Shown in pieces: positions 36,716-48,551 of a stretch of 64,000 bases of DNA. A model generated the notes under the pieces. The model was not told where the DNA came from, searched no databases, and saw nothing but the letters and a program-made list of their open reading frames with translations. Numbering within the stretch: the first letter of the stretch is position 1; each line of letters opens with the position of its first letter. The DNA comes from Trichoplusia ni (Eukaryota; Arthropoda; Insecta; Lepidoptera; Noctuidae): the NCBI RefSeq assembly GCF_003590095.1, contig NC_039499.1:2356001-2420000 (forward strand). Reading direction: 5' to 3'. Both the position numbers and the translations under genes were made by a program.

Positions 36716-39700
36716 TTTTAATGTGCCAAGATTTGTGATTGGTGACTGTGTTTTTTTTTTCATTCTTAAAGTGATTTGAAAAAGTTTTATTCGATTGTTA
36801 CACGTGCCTGTATTAAATAGGTTTAAAATGATTAGGGATGGGAAATTAGTTTGGATTCTAGGAATAGATACTCGCAGTACTGTTCTATACATACCTACCG
36901 ATAGTGATTGTAATTAAAGGAAATCAATACTTGTGCCACTCAATGTAGTTAATGGAAAAAGGGACGAATGGTTATAACTCGATTATTGTTCTTTTTTATA
37001 TCAAGTACGGAACGTACGTAAGGGACAGCAAAGGCAACAAAATAAAAAAGAGGATTCAATTCTGTTTTGTTTCTTAGAATTGCTTTAACGTTATCTAGAT
37101 TGTAATTTGATTCTCAGAAACAATAGAACGACTACTATTTCGGTGAAAAGAGATTATTCATAATCGTATTTTCCAACAATTTATTTCTAGGATGAAATAA
37201 CTAGACTTAATATCTTCTGTTTATGTACATTTCGAGTAATTACACTGTATCTTAATTCAAAAGATCCTCTTTTGTAAAATTGCAGCCATACGCACTCCCT
37301 TTTGATTAACTTAAGAACTGGCCATCTGGAATAATTTTTGGCATACCTCCATATTATGTATATACCCAAATTGCACGACGAAGCAGAACAAATTCTCTCA
37401 AACGAAGAACCTATGTCTACACACTCTACACCAATATTTTACATATTATATTATACTCAAGGAATTTGTAAGGTCTTTCGATAAATTACATTTCTCTAAA
37501 ACCTGGACTGATTAAAATATCTTTCTCGTCACTGATCGCAGAAGATAAGATTGAAAAATAATTTCGTCTTAAGGCTAATGCGATGGAATATTGTATATGC
37601 CACAGGTATAGACTCTAAGTTTTTCAAGAAAACCTCCTTCTCAAAATTATTCAAAAGGAGAACTCATATTTTTTTATCAAGTTAAAAAGTACTTTACTAA
37701 TTATACTCCTTAAAATGTCAACGTTTTAGCTTTTAGCTTCCCTTTAATAACGATCTCAGCCTGTCTGTAAAGATAGCTAAGTGATTAAATATCGGCATAT
37801 ACAGCAATAGATCCTCTCAGGCACAGGATTCCGATACACACAGCTGTGTATCAATCCTGAATACAAAACAACACTAAGCAAAATAATACTCAAGTGTTGT
37901 CTTTGACATAGACAAGTAAAATGTAGAGACAAAGCCTCTTATTTCATTTTTTTTTTAATTTTTAAATACAACACAATCTTTGTATATTACACATCACTCT
38001 CTTATTGATACCCGATGAAAACGTTAACTTTCCTCATAGATAGCATAAGGATATCCAGGAAAAGAACAAAAGAAAGCGCTCTCCTTGTTACATTTCCTCT
38101 CCACATATAAATAGAGGCTAAAAATCAAAAAGTTAGAAAATTAATCTCCTAATAGTTTTTGTAATTCAATGTGTTTTCAACTTTCATCACAAAGTTGATC
38201 TCTTGAGCATCAAACAACAAAGTGAGTACTTTTTCTATACTCTTTTTAAAGTTTCGTTTGAAGCTATTTTAGATCCTGTCCGCTTACTGAAAACTTTTAT
38301 ACCTGGACTGTCACTATTGTGTAAGCAAGATCGCTTTTACAATACACCCCAGTCCTGCGTTTTTTTTTCATAGTACAAGTTCTGACCGAAAAACATCGGG
38401 TTGGGAGAGGAATTTCAGGAATTTCCTAATTTCTACAGTCTCGTTTTATATTGACAGTGGACTTCAATTAACATTGGCGAACTTTGCACTAGTTTGATAG
38501 GACGAGATGCATAGCAACTATTTTCATATCAAAGCTTCCGTAGTATTTCAAACACTGCTAACTAGTTCATCAGCGCCAGTTTTAACGACTTCCAATAAAG
38601 ATCTTGTAGTTTCTTTATTTTCTCTTTCTGGATTTTCTTCCCTTTATTATTATTTTCCCATATCAGTAAATATGTTTGGTTATTGATTTGAAACACTCAA
38701 ATGTTCACTTACTCGACTGCTTTGCGAATAATTTGTCGTACACCTGAATGAATTACCTGGCGAAATACAGCGAAGTGGAGACATTGGTTATTGAATATCA
38801 CTAGCACGTTCAAAGGTATCTAAAATCTTAACCATATCGGATACCTCAAAGATTAACCTATCGAGGCAAAGCGCTTTGTATTATAGGGATAAGCAATTTC
38901 ATTTGATCAAACAAGTTCATATGCGTTTAATATCTTCCTTCCTAGATTAACAAAAGACGATAGACAAATTCATTGCTGTATCTAATGCTAGAGATCTATT
39001 AGATACATCTGATCAGATGATGCATGATGCAATACAATGCCAGCGTAACTACATAGCTTTTGTTTACAAAGCTGCGCGATTCCGCAATGTATCACAAATC
39101 GGACGAAATTTTACACATTTCTTAATTAGCTTGCACTTCTCATTCATACTTATGAACTGTATGTTTCATAGAGTCAAACGTAACTGGCATATTAATTAAA
39201 GAATTGTTCGGTCATGGAAATTGTCTCTCATAAAATTCGGGCACTTTGTTTATTCTCATCGAGTTGAGTTGTGTCGCGTCGATGCATGCCGCCATTCATC
39301 GTGACCAGCAGTGCGAGAAAATCGAGCGGTGTCGCGTGTACTTATTAGTTTTATTACTGTGCTTATCCGCACTGAACATACAAAAGGGTCGATGAGTAAA
39401 TGGGACACAAAAATAGGGAATGGTGGTAATCGAGAATGGGATCAATCATTCTTAGCTGCCTAATGTCGTGTGGCAGTGATTGACTGGGCAACTACCACGA
39501 TACAAACTAAGGATTTGGCAATTGTGGAAGAGTACAGCACTATAGGCGGTGTAGAGCACTGTCTCTTTCCCACTAGTGCAATAGTTTAAGTTCAGGTAAA
39601 AGAGATATAGGGGCATTTCGTTTTTTTGTTACAGTTTATGGCTTCAAAGACAACCCAATCTTCCATTTTCTACCCGTTACCTAAAACAGACATAAAGAGA

Positions 39701-40189
39701 TATATTCTCACTAACCTTTAGTCAGAAATATAATTAAGACATGTACGGAGTTCTGAAGTTCGTTTACAAAGTAACGTATTAATTATAATTATCTTCCAGT
39801 TCCCAAAATTATCGGCTTGTTCTAATTAACTGGATACTACATAACTTCGTAAACATAAGTTCCTAATCATTTCGTTTAAAGTTTTTTTATAATATTAGCT
39901 GAAACAAAAAGTTATTTATTTTGATTTCTATATGTCTATTCTAGCAGATCTGTCCCTTAAGGCGATCCAGGACCTCTTAGGGATATAATTACCACTATGA
40001 AGAGCTTCATCTGTCTTCCACAACCGTAATATCATATCTAACTAAAGAGGTGGCAGTGGAGGCAGGCCCTCTTAATAGGAAGGTTATTTAAAATCTATGC
40101 CAAGAATCGTTACTAATGCCCTCTATCTGATAAATTGACAAAGACAAGTATTTAGTTTGTGTGAGCCGCAAATAAATGCGGACAACATC
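36716..40189. other. Noncoding, no gene seen
   Basis: Presumed intronic. It includes a 32 bp imperfect palindrome at 37826-37857 centred on ACACAGCTGTGT, and a CpG-rich patch near 39260-39345 (GTGTCGCGTCGATGCATGCC, GAGCGGTGTCGCGTG) that might be a promoter or a repeat but carries no frame worth calling. Confidence 0.45.
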
Positions 40190-40392
40190 ACATACATTGT
40201 TCTGAACCCAAAGTTGCTTAAGCACTTGTGTTATGGAATTCAGATACAACGAAGGTACCACAAACACCCAGACCCGAGACAATGTACAAATGTGAATTTT
40301 TACATTGACCCGACCGGGGATCGAACCCGAGACCTCAGAGCTAGCGACACCTTGAAACCGGTGTGTACGCCACTCGACCACGGAGGTCGTGA
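40190..40392 (-). mobile_element. tRNA-derived SINE, well preserved head
   Basis: Minus strand: CGACCTCCGTGGTCGAGTGG (A-box region TGGTCGAGTGG) and then GGTCTCGGGTTCGATCCCCG (B box GGTTCGATCC), followed by a body with AAAATTCACATTTGTACATTG and TCGGGTCTGGGTGTTTGTGG. Both Pol III boxes match the consensus well, the best of the four SINE copies. The 97- and 104-codon frames overlapping it are artefacts of the repeat. Confidence 0.85.
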
Positions 40393-40970
40393 AGTCGAGA
40401 GGTCGTATTTTTTTTACTTATTCAGCCAATTCCCCGCCCGAAACCAAAGTCAGACAATTACTTGTAAATAAAAATATAATTTTCGGATACCTAATCGTTT
40501 GAAGTCAAATCCTTAATTGTTAAATTGGATGTCGAACTAATTTCCAATACACTTTGAAACTTGTAAGTCGAGTCGGTAATCTCGACTTTCTTAGAACTCT
40601 ATCAAGATTTAAGGATTTGTCGATGTTTATTTCGTCACTCGTAATAGTGTGTAGATAAGTGATTCGGATATGGATTCGGATTTAGAAAAAATACTTATTT
40701 CGAAATTTGATAGTTTTTGTGGTTATCAAAGTATTAGTGTAAATAACAATTTATGATAGTTGAGTACTTACCGCAGCCACAACTTTCACGTATCACTCTC
40801 TCCTCCTCTTTGATAGATAGAAAATTAAACGATAGTTTCACATGCTCACATAATATTATTTGATTTATTTAATTTTTGAAGTGACACAATAATCCCAAAG
40901 AATATTGTCCTCAAACGGTATGGTAGGTACATTTTTATAAACGCTACAGTGACGATTGCGGATACATTTG
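40393..40970. other. Noncoding, no gene seen
   Basis: Presumed intronic, AT-rich, no gene recognised. GATTCGGATATGGATTCGGA at 40661 echoes the CGGATATCCG block of the adjacent element end at 40971. Confidence 0.45.
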
Positions 40971-41023
40971 TTCGGATATCCGAAACTTTCGGTATCATTA
41001 CCGATCTCCATAACATCCCTGTT
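40971..41023 (-). mobile_element. Possible DNA-transposon terminus
   Basis: TTCGGATATCCGAA is a perfect 14 bp palindrome and is followed by CGGTATCATTACCGATCTCC and ATAACATCCCTG. Read on the minus strand the end is CAGGGATGTTATGGAGATCG, which resembles hAT-type terminal inverted repeats beginning CAGGGATG. No partner end was found, so this is only a candidate terminus. Confidence 0.25.
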
Positions 41024-41807
41024 CGTGAAAGTACTTAAATCTCAACGTTTCTCAATCATATGTTTATTGGTTACTAAATATAGAAGTCGTTAAATATTTG
41101 TGTATATCTTTATTGCTTTCTGTAGGTGTTAACCTTTACCAACTTTTTACTTATTATTACGAAAGCACTAGATTACGTCCTACTCTCATAACCTTTCATG
41201 TTGATTCCTTGCCTTTATATTACTTTTCCGAAATATAAAGATTTCTCATTTTGTGTTTTTCAATCCATATAGATTATTTTGTTTAAATTTTTTGTTTTAT
41301 TTTTTGGATAGCTCATGTTTCCTTTCCTTTTGGCATATTATACGGGGATCTATATACCCGAGTATTATTTCAACAACAACAAACGTCAATCTGCTAGCTA
41401 ACAGGCTTCACCCGATACCTAAAGTGAAGGATTGACCATTAATCACGAAACTTGCTCACTGCGAGTGACGAAACTAACTTCTCTACAAAAATGGTTTTAG
41501 TACCAGAATAACTACTAAAACTACATTGAAATAAGAAATTCAGTCTCAAACGACAATTATTACTCAAACTTATTAATAGGGGAAGACTTATTATTCGTTT
41601 GGTATCGGCTTTATTGCAACCAACAGAGCAAACTAATAGCATTATAACAGACACGCAAAATCCTCAATCAACACAATTAGTGATGATTCCTTTCAAAATT
41701 TTGTTAACAGGAAAATCCAAAATTTCAAAAATATTTCAAGTAGACTACTCCAAATTAATATGCATTCGACCATTTCACTGATTCGTTTTGGCTGTTTCTG
41801 AACTAAA
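41024..41807. other. Noncoding, no gene seen
   Basis: Presumed intronic; no gene or repeat recognised before the LINE remnant. Confidence 0.45.
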
Positions 41808-42095
41808 TTGACATACTACCTCCGTGCGTCTACCCTATGGAAGCACCCTAATCTTTTAGACCAAATGGACGAAATTATTAAACCCACTCTTTCTATGATT
41901 TTAAATATATCCATGGATGACCGGGCTTGGTCCCAAGCCGCACTCCCCATTCGGATGGGAGGACTCGGTATCCGCAAAATTTCGCTGCTGCCTTAAGACT
42001 AAGTGCTTCATCTTGTTCTCCGCATCGCTGCCACTGTGGTGAAGTAGTCAACATCCTCGGACACCACGGTCTATCATGAAGCCGTAGTGCAGGTT
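41808..42095 (+). pseudogene. Decayed LINE reverse-transcriptase C-terminal fragment
   Basis: Frame 1 (41808-41996) encodes a peptide containing YYLRASTLWKHP, LLDQMDEIIKPTLSMIL and then WSQAALPIRMGGLGIRK before a stop. The WxQAxLPxxxGGLGxR signature is seen in the region after the catalytic domain of many non-LTR retrotransposon reverse transcriptases. A frameshift near 41990 leads into CHCGEVVNILGHHGLS, an in-frame TGA, then SRSAG, which matches the CxCG...GHHGLSCRxSAGR motif that follows in such proteins. The piece has at least one frameshift and an internal stop and lacks the YxDD core, so it is dead. The sequence between the two motifs is shortened, suggesting a deletion. Confidence 0.8.
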
Positions 42096-42240
42096 GCATG
42101 GCTCGTCATCATTGGCCTAGCCTTTTCCCAACTATATTGGGGTCGGCTACCAGTCCAACCGGTTTCAGCTGAGTACCAGTATTTTACAAGGAGCGACTGT
42201 ATATAGCAAATGATTGTACTGTAAATATTTAACTCTGTAA
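42096..42240 (+). repeat. Interspersed repeat, GGCCTAGCCTTTTCCC family
   Basis: TCATCATTGGCCTAGCCTTT then CCCAACTATATTGGGGTCGG, CCAACCGGTTTCAGCTGAGT and TTTTACAAGGAGCGACTG is a common lepidopteran block. The same sequence occurs reversed at 45061-45411, and its downstream part (TCTGACCTCCTCAACCC) at 59090. Here it abuts the LINE remnant directly and may be its 3' tail. Confidence 0.7.
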
Positions 42241-43017
42241 AATTGTAAATGAATAAATATCCTACGCAATTTCGATTCATTTAACGGCAATAAAACGTAT
42301 GTATTCACTAACCCAAAACAAATCCTAGTTAAAAACGAATAGCTTTACCGTATTTAAATATTAATCCCTTTGCCAACAAAACTGACTGGCACAAAGCATT
42401 CCAATAAAAAAATAGCTTCATAAAACTGTGCGCTCAAAACTTATGCAGACTTTCTTTTTTTTCTATTTTACACAAACAAATAGAATATCGCAGCATCGCA
42501 GCGTATTTTTTCTCGTATCTGGGTTCCGCAGCTAGGTTTGCAACCGTGTCGCTTCACTATCCGAGAACAAATTGCATTATATCCCTCCTTCGGTCATAAA
42601 ATGAGTTACCTGTTGGAAATATCTAGATAATTTAGCAACAAGGATATAAAATTTTACGTTTAAATTGGAATGTGGTTTATTAGCTGAGGGGTTCTATAGA
42701 TAAACAACAAATATTCATCATTTCAGTTTGTCTACAAGTAATTATGTAGAGTTTATCGCGTCTATCTTAATTATTTATTCAGATTTCATTAACTTAGCTT
42801 TCGTCGGCTCCATTACCCGAATTATTGGTTAACTCAATTGGGTGCTTACAATAAATTGACACATTCTTTATAGAAGTTTCAATACTTTAAAAGACAGAGA
42901 CAGTCATCAAGCACTTCAAAGAATCATATGCTCTCATCAATGTCCATTACCTATAAGAATCATATCTGTCTCAGCCAACGTTGTTTTGCCATACAAATTA
43001 GGTTTTAGGTAATAAAA
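42241..43017. other. Noncoding, no gene seen
   Basis: Presumed intronic; nothing recognised. Confidence 0.45.
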
Positions 43018-43110
43018 AACGGGGGATTTTGTCCGCTTCTCAGACCTACACAATATTTCATGAGAATCAGTAGAGCCGTTTCGGAGGTTTCAATAACGTA
43101 GGTACACCGA
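43018..43110 (-). mobile_element. Helitron-like fragment, family B
   Basis: CAGACCTACACAATATTTCATGAGAATCAG and AGAGCCGTTTCGGAGG are the reverse complement of the CCTCCGAAACGG ... ATGAAATTTTGT ... GGTCTGAGAAT stretch of the complete copy at 43714. It lies only about 600 bp away in the opposite orientation. Confidence 0.6.
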
Positions 43111-43713
43111 CACCAAAATTTCTACTTTCTTCTTTTAATAAACGTTACAAACTCAAACTCAGAGAAAAATGCTATTACGTTACCATTCAAAAACGAAAAA
43201 ATACTAAAACGATGAGAAGTAGGAAATTTTAGAGCAAGCTTTCAAAAGTTACCGGTTACATGTTATTTTTTCAAACAAAATTTCAACTGAATTTTCATTC
43301 CCTTACTTTGATTTACACATACGATATTCAAAAACAAAATAAACCTTATCTGGTTGGAATAAGGTTTATTTAAACTGTTAAATTCATATGTGACGTTTAC
43401 ACGTCATCCATCGTAGGGATGTGATTTTGGTGTTAAACAAATTACGCTTTAGCTTCAAAGGGCAGGTTTGGGGACAGAGCATTTAATTAAAATGACGAAA
43501 AATAAAGCTTGACTTGATTGTTTCGTTTTGTTTTTAATTTAAAATCTGCCACGCATGCTGTTGAGAGATATCATGTTACACTCAAAAATAAAAATACATT
43601 GACTTTATGTTTTTTTTAATTTTCCACATGAGGATTAAAATTGGAAAGCCAGAAAGTCCGAAAGCTGTGGAATATACTTACAGGAAACTTACAAACATGT
43701 TTTGCGAATTAAA

Positions 43714-43993
43714 TCTAATATATAAAATTCCCGTGTCACGATGTTAGTTACCGTACTCCTCCGAAACGGTTCGACCGATTCGTATGAAATTTTGTATACA
43801 TATTGGGGAGGTCTGAGAATAGAACAACATCTATTTTTCATACCCCTTAGTGTACACAAGGGTTGCCTACACTAAAATTTATTTTTTTATTATTTGGACG
43901 AAATTTTTTCTTTTAATTTTTTTTATAATGTGGCATGAAAAATACATACAACTACGACGTTATGTATAATACAACGTTTGCTGGGTCAGCTAG
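43714..43993 (+). mobile_element. Helitron-like element, family B, complete
   Basis: Begins TCTAATATATAAAATTCCCG, contains GTGTCACGATGTTAG, CTCCTCCGAAACGGTTCG, TATGAAATTTTGTATAC and GGGGAGGTCTGAGAATAG, has long T-rich tracts, and ends GCTGGGTCAGCTAG followed by T. The TC start, CTAG end and A/T flanks match Helitron insertion rules. This sequence is very widespread in Lepidoptera. No coding capacity. Confidence 0.75.
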
Positions 43994-44345
43994 TAATATA
44001 TATAATATATTAGAACTCAGTTAAATTTAATTTACATTAAAGTAACTGACGCTAGAATCTGGACGTAGCTTAACCAAATTAGAATATCATATTTGAAAAT
44101 CACTTCTATTTAGATTAGATTATGGTTATTTGATTTCAGCTTCAACTAAAATTTTCGACACTACTGATTATTTAATAAATTAGCTATCTGCTATCACATT
44201 ATACACTAGTATTTTCATGTTACATCAAAAGTACTAAAATTATTTTTCGCCAACAATAAAACTGACTTATAAAAATCAGCGCCTGAAGCGGGAAATTAAC
44301 TGAATGACAAGTTCTATTAGCATATCACCTAGGTTCTACATTCAC

Positions 44346-44475
44346 CTAGATAGTCGCAACAGTGAAACATCATCTGTAGAAATTTCACCCATTACGGTTT
44401 ATGAACAGCCTCGTGACAGACGGACGAACAGCAGAAACTTAGTAGGTAATAGGGATCCGTATCTTTTTTAACGGC
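44346..44475 (-). repeat. Interspersed repeat, GTCCGTCTGTCAC family (copy 4)
   Basis: The + strand has ACAGCCTCGTGACAGACGGACGAACAGC then AGTAGGTAATAGGGATCCGTATC, the reverse complement of the GTCCGTCTGTCACGAGGCTGT core and its GGGTTCCGTA head. The order matches the other copies read backwards. Confidence 0.65.
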
Positions 44476-44914
44476 CATTCGGTAATTTTGCGACTTACAA
44501 ACCATTTTAAAAGCAAGTTCGTTTCATCAAACGTGTGCAATTTAATTAGGGAGGTCCCTAGTTTCTAATATGACGTTGGCTAGTGTAAACTAGCTCATCG
44601 CTATTCTAAAACAACTTGAACGAGTTGATAAAGTTTGAAGCAGAAGTATTGTTCTTGTTCAATGGTTGGCTGTGAAGTTTGAACAAACTCCGCGCCGAGC
44701 AAAGTTGCTATTTATTAATGAAAAATTCCCTTGAATTCCTGAGTTTTAGGAGTTTGAGGTTTTGTCGTTTATGTGTTCATATTGAACGTCAGTTATGTAA
44801 AGCAAATGTGAAGTATTTTTACTAAGACGTTTTTTTAAAATTTATGTTGGAGTATAGCGAACTTAAGCCCTGAAAGAATGGCGTTTTTCCTCACGGGCCA
44901 CTTGATCTGCCTTG

Positions 44915-45050
44915 TCTGATGATTGAGCGATCTGCGCATGATTAAGGACTCCGGTTGGGTCCGAAACTAGTCGGGAATTTCCGATAAATATGCCTGAGTA
45001 AACCGTTGTATAATTTAAAACTGTATATCGCTTACGCTGAGGAGCTAACA
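44915..45050. repeat. Interspersed repeat, GGTTGGGTCCGAAACTAGTC family (copy 1)
   Basis: GCGCATGATTAAGGACTCCG then GTTGGGTCCGAAACTAGTCG, CCGATAAATATGCC and AAACCGTTGTATAATTT. The same ordered blocks are found at 63576-63665, and a shorter piece at 60385-60435. The class is unknown to me. Confidence 0.7.
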
Positions 45051-45060
45051 AGAGGAGCTC

Positions 45061-45411
45061 GTGGCTAAGCTATATCCGCATAAGTGAATCGATCACAGGT
45101 TAAGCTACGCTTGACGCGGTTGGTCCGTAGCTGGGTGACCAACTTTATCATAACGAGTTCCTCCGTGTTTCGGAAGGCACGTGGGTCCCGGCTGTTATTC
45201 CTACATCTATGACAGTCGTTACAGGTAGTCAGAAGCTTGAAAAGTCTGACAACCAGTCTAACCAAGGGGTTTCGTGTTGCCCAGGTAACTCGGTTGAGGA
45301 GGTCAGATAGGCAGCTCCTTCGCTCCTTGTAAAACACTGATACTCAGCTGAAACCGGTTAGACTAGAAGCCAACCCCAAATTAGTGGGGAAAAGGCTAGG
45401 CCGATGTGAGT
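45061..45411 (-). repeat. Interspersed repeat, GGCCTAGCC family, long copy
   Basis: Minus strand reads CACATCGGCCTAGCCTTTTCC, then TAGTCTAACCGGTTTCAGCT, TTTTACAAGGAGCGAAGG, CTGCCTATCTGACCTCCTCA, ACCGAGTTACCTGGGCAACA, GTCTGACAACCAG... and on to CGTGCCTTCCGAAACACGGAGG. It is the longest copy of this repeat in the window; the 90-codon minus-strand frame inside it is not a gene. Shorter relatives: 42096 and 59090. Confidence 0.75.
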
Positions 45412-46329
45412 GTTTTCGTGGTTAATAAGTCTGAAAGAAAAGAAAATATCATTAAAATAACTATCAAACATGTAATCTAATATTTTATCCAACATTATTT
45501 TTTTTACATTTCCATGCAACGTTATAATATTTTTCTCACTTTGTTCATTTTAAACTAGGATGCGGTTATGAAATGATATTTTACTGCATGTTCGGAATAA
45601 CGGAAAGCGTAAATCCGTGTTCATTTGGTAGGTCAAAGGGAGTTACGAATTAATCAATACGGTTCGCACTAAAAACACACCGAGCTTCTCTGTGGCATTG
45701 GATGAACAAATAAAATGAACGTATATATGTTTTGTGTCTATCAAATATTGTAAATACATACACATATATTTTTTTATTTTAAAAGTCCTATTTTTTTCAC
45801 AGTCCATTATGAAACGAAAGAAAAAAACAAAAAAAAATTGCTGCAAATGTATTCTTTTTTATCTGTATTCTAAAATTAAACTCTAATTAGCGTACAGTGT
45901 TTTCAACGTTGTTATAAAAAATAAAGTAGGCAACAATAATTTCCACACAGCCAATCGCTTTATATTATCTGTATTCTCAAACTTACAACAACTACAACAC
46001 AAGTAGCTGTCAACCAGTTTATTAAGTCACTCTGATTTCGAGACAAGTTCACAGACTTAGTTTTAGTTCTGAACCTGTTAATAGTGAATTCTCAGTAAGT
46101 CTCAATTGGTTTATGCTTAGGTGTATAGTCTCCAAACGAGTAAGTCTATTTTATTTAATCGTGTAATTTTGACTCCCTTGGGAGTATAGAGAGAAAAAAT
46201 GAATTTTACTCGCCGATTTATGGCTTAAAGCTTGTAAAAAGGGATTCTTTTCAAAAATCGATTATAAATACGACTCCATACCAACAATATTCAGATAATA
46301 AGTTTTTAATTTCAAGTATCTTACTTCTG
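45412..46329. other. Noncoding, no gene seen
   Basis: Presumed intronic; nothing recognised. Confidence 0.45.
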
Positions 46330-46490
46330 AAACATGAGATTTTCATGCAAACTTCCGACTCCTGTTTTTGACCCCTAGGGGTGGAGTTTCGTTACCCGTT
46401 CTAAGCGAATTTCTAGACCCCATAAAGGTGCCTTTAAAATCCTTTGCAGTTTCTGTGATTTGTTGATTAATCAGTGAGCTTATGAATATA
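46330..46490 (+). repeat. Interspersed repeat fragment (TGACCCCTAGGGGT)
   Basis: TTTTTGACCCCTAGGGGTGG followed by TTCGTTACCCGTTCTAAGCG and CTAGACCCCATAAAGGTGCC resembles a lepidopteran repeat with a GACCCCCTTAGGGGT core. Only one copy is present, so boundaries and class are uncertain. ACCCCTAGGGGT is a perfect 12 bp palindrome. Confidence 0.4.
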
Positions 46491-48325
46491 GATAAGGATT
46501 ATGTTTCACTGCCAAGCTTCTCAACCGATTTTAAAACAATTTCATACAACTCGAGTTTGCACTCCGCGGAAAGACGCTCTTTTTACGGCAATAACAAAAA
46601 CAAGACAAGTATACAAACTCATTTGTAGGTGAAAACAAAAGCAATAATTAACTGAAATGTACACAACAAGGTAAATCATTAAATTATTAAGCTCTTTACA
46701 AGACAATACGCCTTAAATGTCGAACAATTATCGACAATGGCGTTTTCACCGCGAGAAGTCGTTTCACAAAACGCAATTACGAAAAACGTAAACAGGCGAC
46801 AATACACAAACCCCACCGTTGTTCGTTTGTTAGTGATAATTAATCTAATTTGTGGATAAAAACGGGGAGAACTATGAACTGCAAAACATTGTACCCTTGA
46901 TAAGGGTATTGGAAGAGATTGTGACAAGCTTCGAAGACTCAATAAGATGAGGTGAGAAATATCGTACATTTGCCAGTGTTTTAATACATTGCGGAGCGGC
47001 GTATCTCTGGTATTATAAGTCGTGCGTCTTCGCCAGCAATGTATCGCAACATTTTCGATATTTTCTTTCATCTTATTTGAGCTTTATGGTGTTACTGTCA
47101 ATTACTTGTAACAGCTAACAGGATTTTTTTTGGACGTCATGTGTCCTTCACGAGTTAAGTGACTAAAAGAGAACTGGCCGTTAGTCAATGTTTACTGTTG
47201 ATTTTGCAATAGTCATTTGTGGGTAAAAGCGAAAGAATACTTGGGAATTTAAATATTTATTAGATATTAGTAGGAAAATACTTTTTTTTCAACTGTCAAT
47301 GGCAAGAGACAAATTACTTAAGACATAGCCACCGACACTTTATTCCTGTTAGGTTTTGGAGACACGAAAACAAACCTAAACCAAAAAAATTGTAATGAAA
47401 CTAGATTCAGTTTAAATTTCAATAAAAATCACTTTGAATAAATAATTTGTCCCTTATTGAACACTTGGTTGCTAAGCGACTCTATTGGACTCTGCGACTG
47501 AAATCCGAACCTTTTACGGACGGATCTGACGTTCATCGCTTTGAGCTTATATTTTGACTTCATAGCTCTTCGTCAATGTTTGCCAGTTTATTGAAAAGAC
47601 TTCTTACGTTTGCAGGACATATTTTTTCACACCATATAGACCCGGTTTCCATTATGAAAGAGTACGGAGTGGAGTGGTGTGAAAAAATATATATTCAGAA
47701 GCCAGGCGCCAACTCTCTCTCCTCGTTCATCTCAACTACAAGACGAGGTTCAACTATTTGCTATGGAATATACCTAGTGTGGTCCATCCCGTTCGCTATG
47801 GAACCCTGGATTTAGCCTGCGTATGTTTGAACGGCATTCGTCCATATAAACCGCCCACGCGGATGCCAGGACGCTCAATGTTTGGACACACCTTTACTCT
47901 ATTTTCCAAACCTACGAGGTTTAAAACCGTATGTTCCTACAGAATATTCGTAATCATGGAATGGAAAGGTAAATACGTATTGGTTTTTGGTTGTTCACTG
48001 AGAGATTCGTTAAAAATAAACGTGGAATGTTCGAACATGTTGACACAAGCTACGTCGAAATTGGTTAATAACAAGTATAAAACTGAAATGTTGTGACATT
48101 GTTGTATGGAATATGTTACGTGTTTAAATTGACAGCATTCCTATTTTAAAAACTGTTTCGAGCTATGACTATGTGTGTCTGTGATAAGCCTAAATAATTG
48201 ATGTCTTTTCCTTCGTAACGTATCCTAAGTCTGGGTATCTTTGTGCTTCTGACTTAAATTTTTGTCAAACCCTCCGGGCCCACAGGGATTTTGAACGTTG
48301 ACAGGGACTTCAAATTATTAGGGAA
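46491..48325. other. Noncoding; isolated 15 bp inverted repeat
   Basis: No gene recognised. ATATTTTTTCACACC at 47619-47633 is perfectly inverted at 47676-47690 with a 42 bp loop, a small hairpin that may mark a MITE remnant. The 130-codon minus-strand frame at 46679-47071 is the longest in the region but has no motif and no splice context. Confidence 0.45.
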
Positions 48326-48551
48326 CTAGCTGTTGCCCGCGACTTCGTCTGCGTGGTTAGAAGATATAAGTTATGACTTTTTCTTCGCTCCTATTGGTCG
48401 CAGCGTGATGATATATAGCCTAAAACCTCTCTCGATGAATGGCCTATTCAACACAAAAATATTTTTTCAATTTGAACCAGTAGTTCCTGAGATTAGCGCG
48501 TTCAAACAAACAAACAAACAAACTCTTCATTTTTATATATTAGTATATAGA
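48326..48551 (-). mobile_element. Helitron-like element, family A copy 6
   Basis: Minus-strand copy from a TCTATATACTAATATATAAA start to a GCGGGCAACAGCTAG end, between A and T. Like the 24098 copy it lacks part of the CCTGTTTTTTTTCACATTTT segment, so these two may share a subfamily deletion. Confidence 0.75.

Noticed and set aside
36485..36892. 135-codon minus-strand frame
   Set aside because: It crosses the GC-rich island, where stops are rare on both strands, and no recognisable protein results.
40088..40471. 97- and 104-codon frames on both strands
   Set aside because: They cover a tRNA-derived SINE; the RTRDLRASDTLK-like peptide is a translation of its tRNA-like head.
45065..45337. 90-codon minus-strand frame
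   Set aside because: Within a known repeat also present at 42096 and 59090.
46679..47071. 130-codon frame on the minus strand
   Set aside because: Among the longest frames in the window, but no domain, no coding-like composition and no splice context; a chance frame in noncoding DNA.
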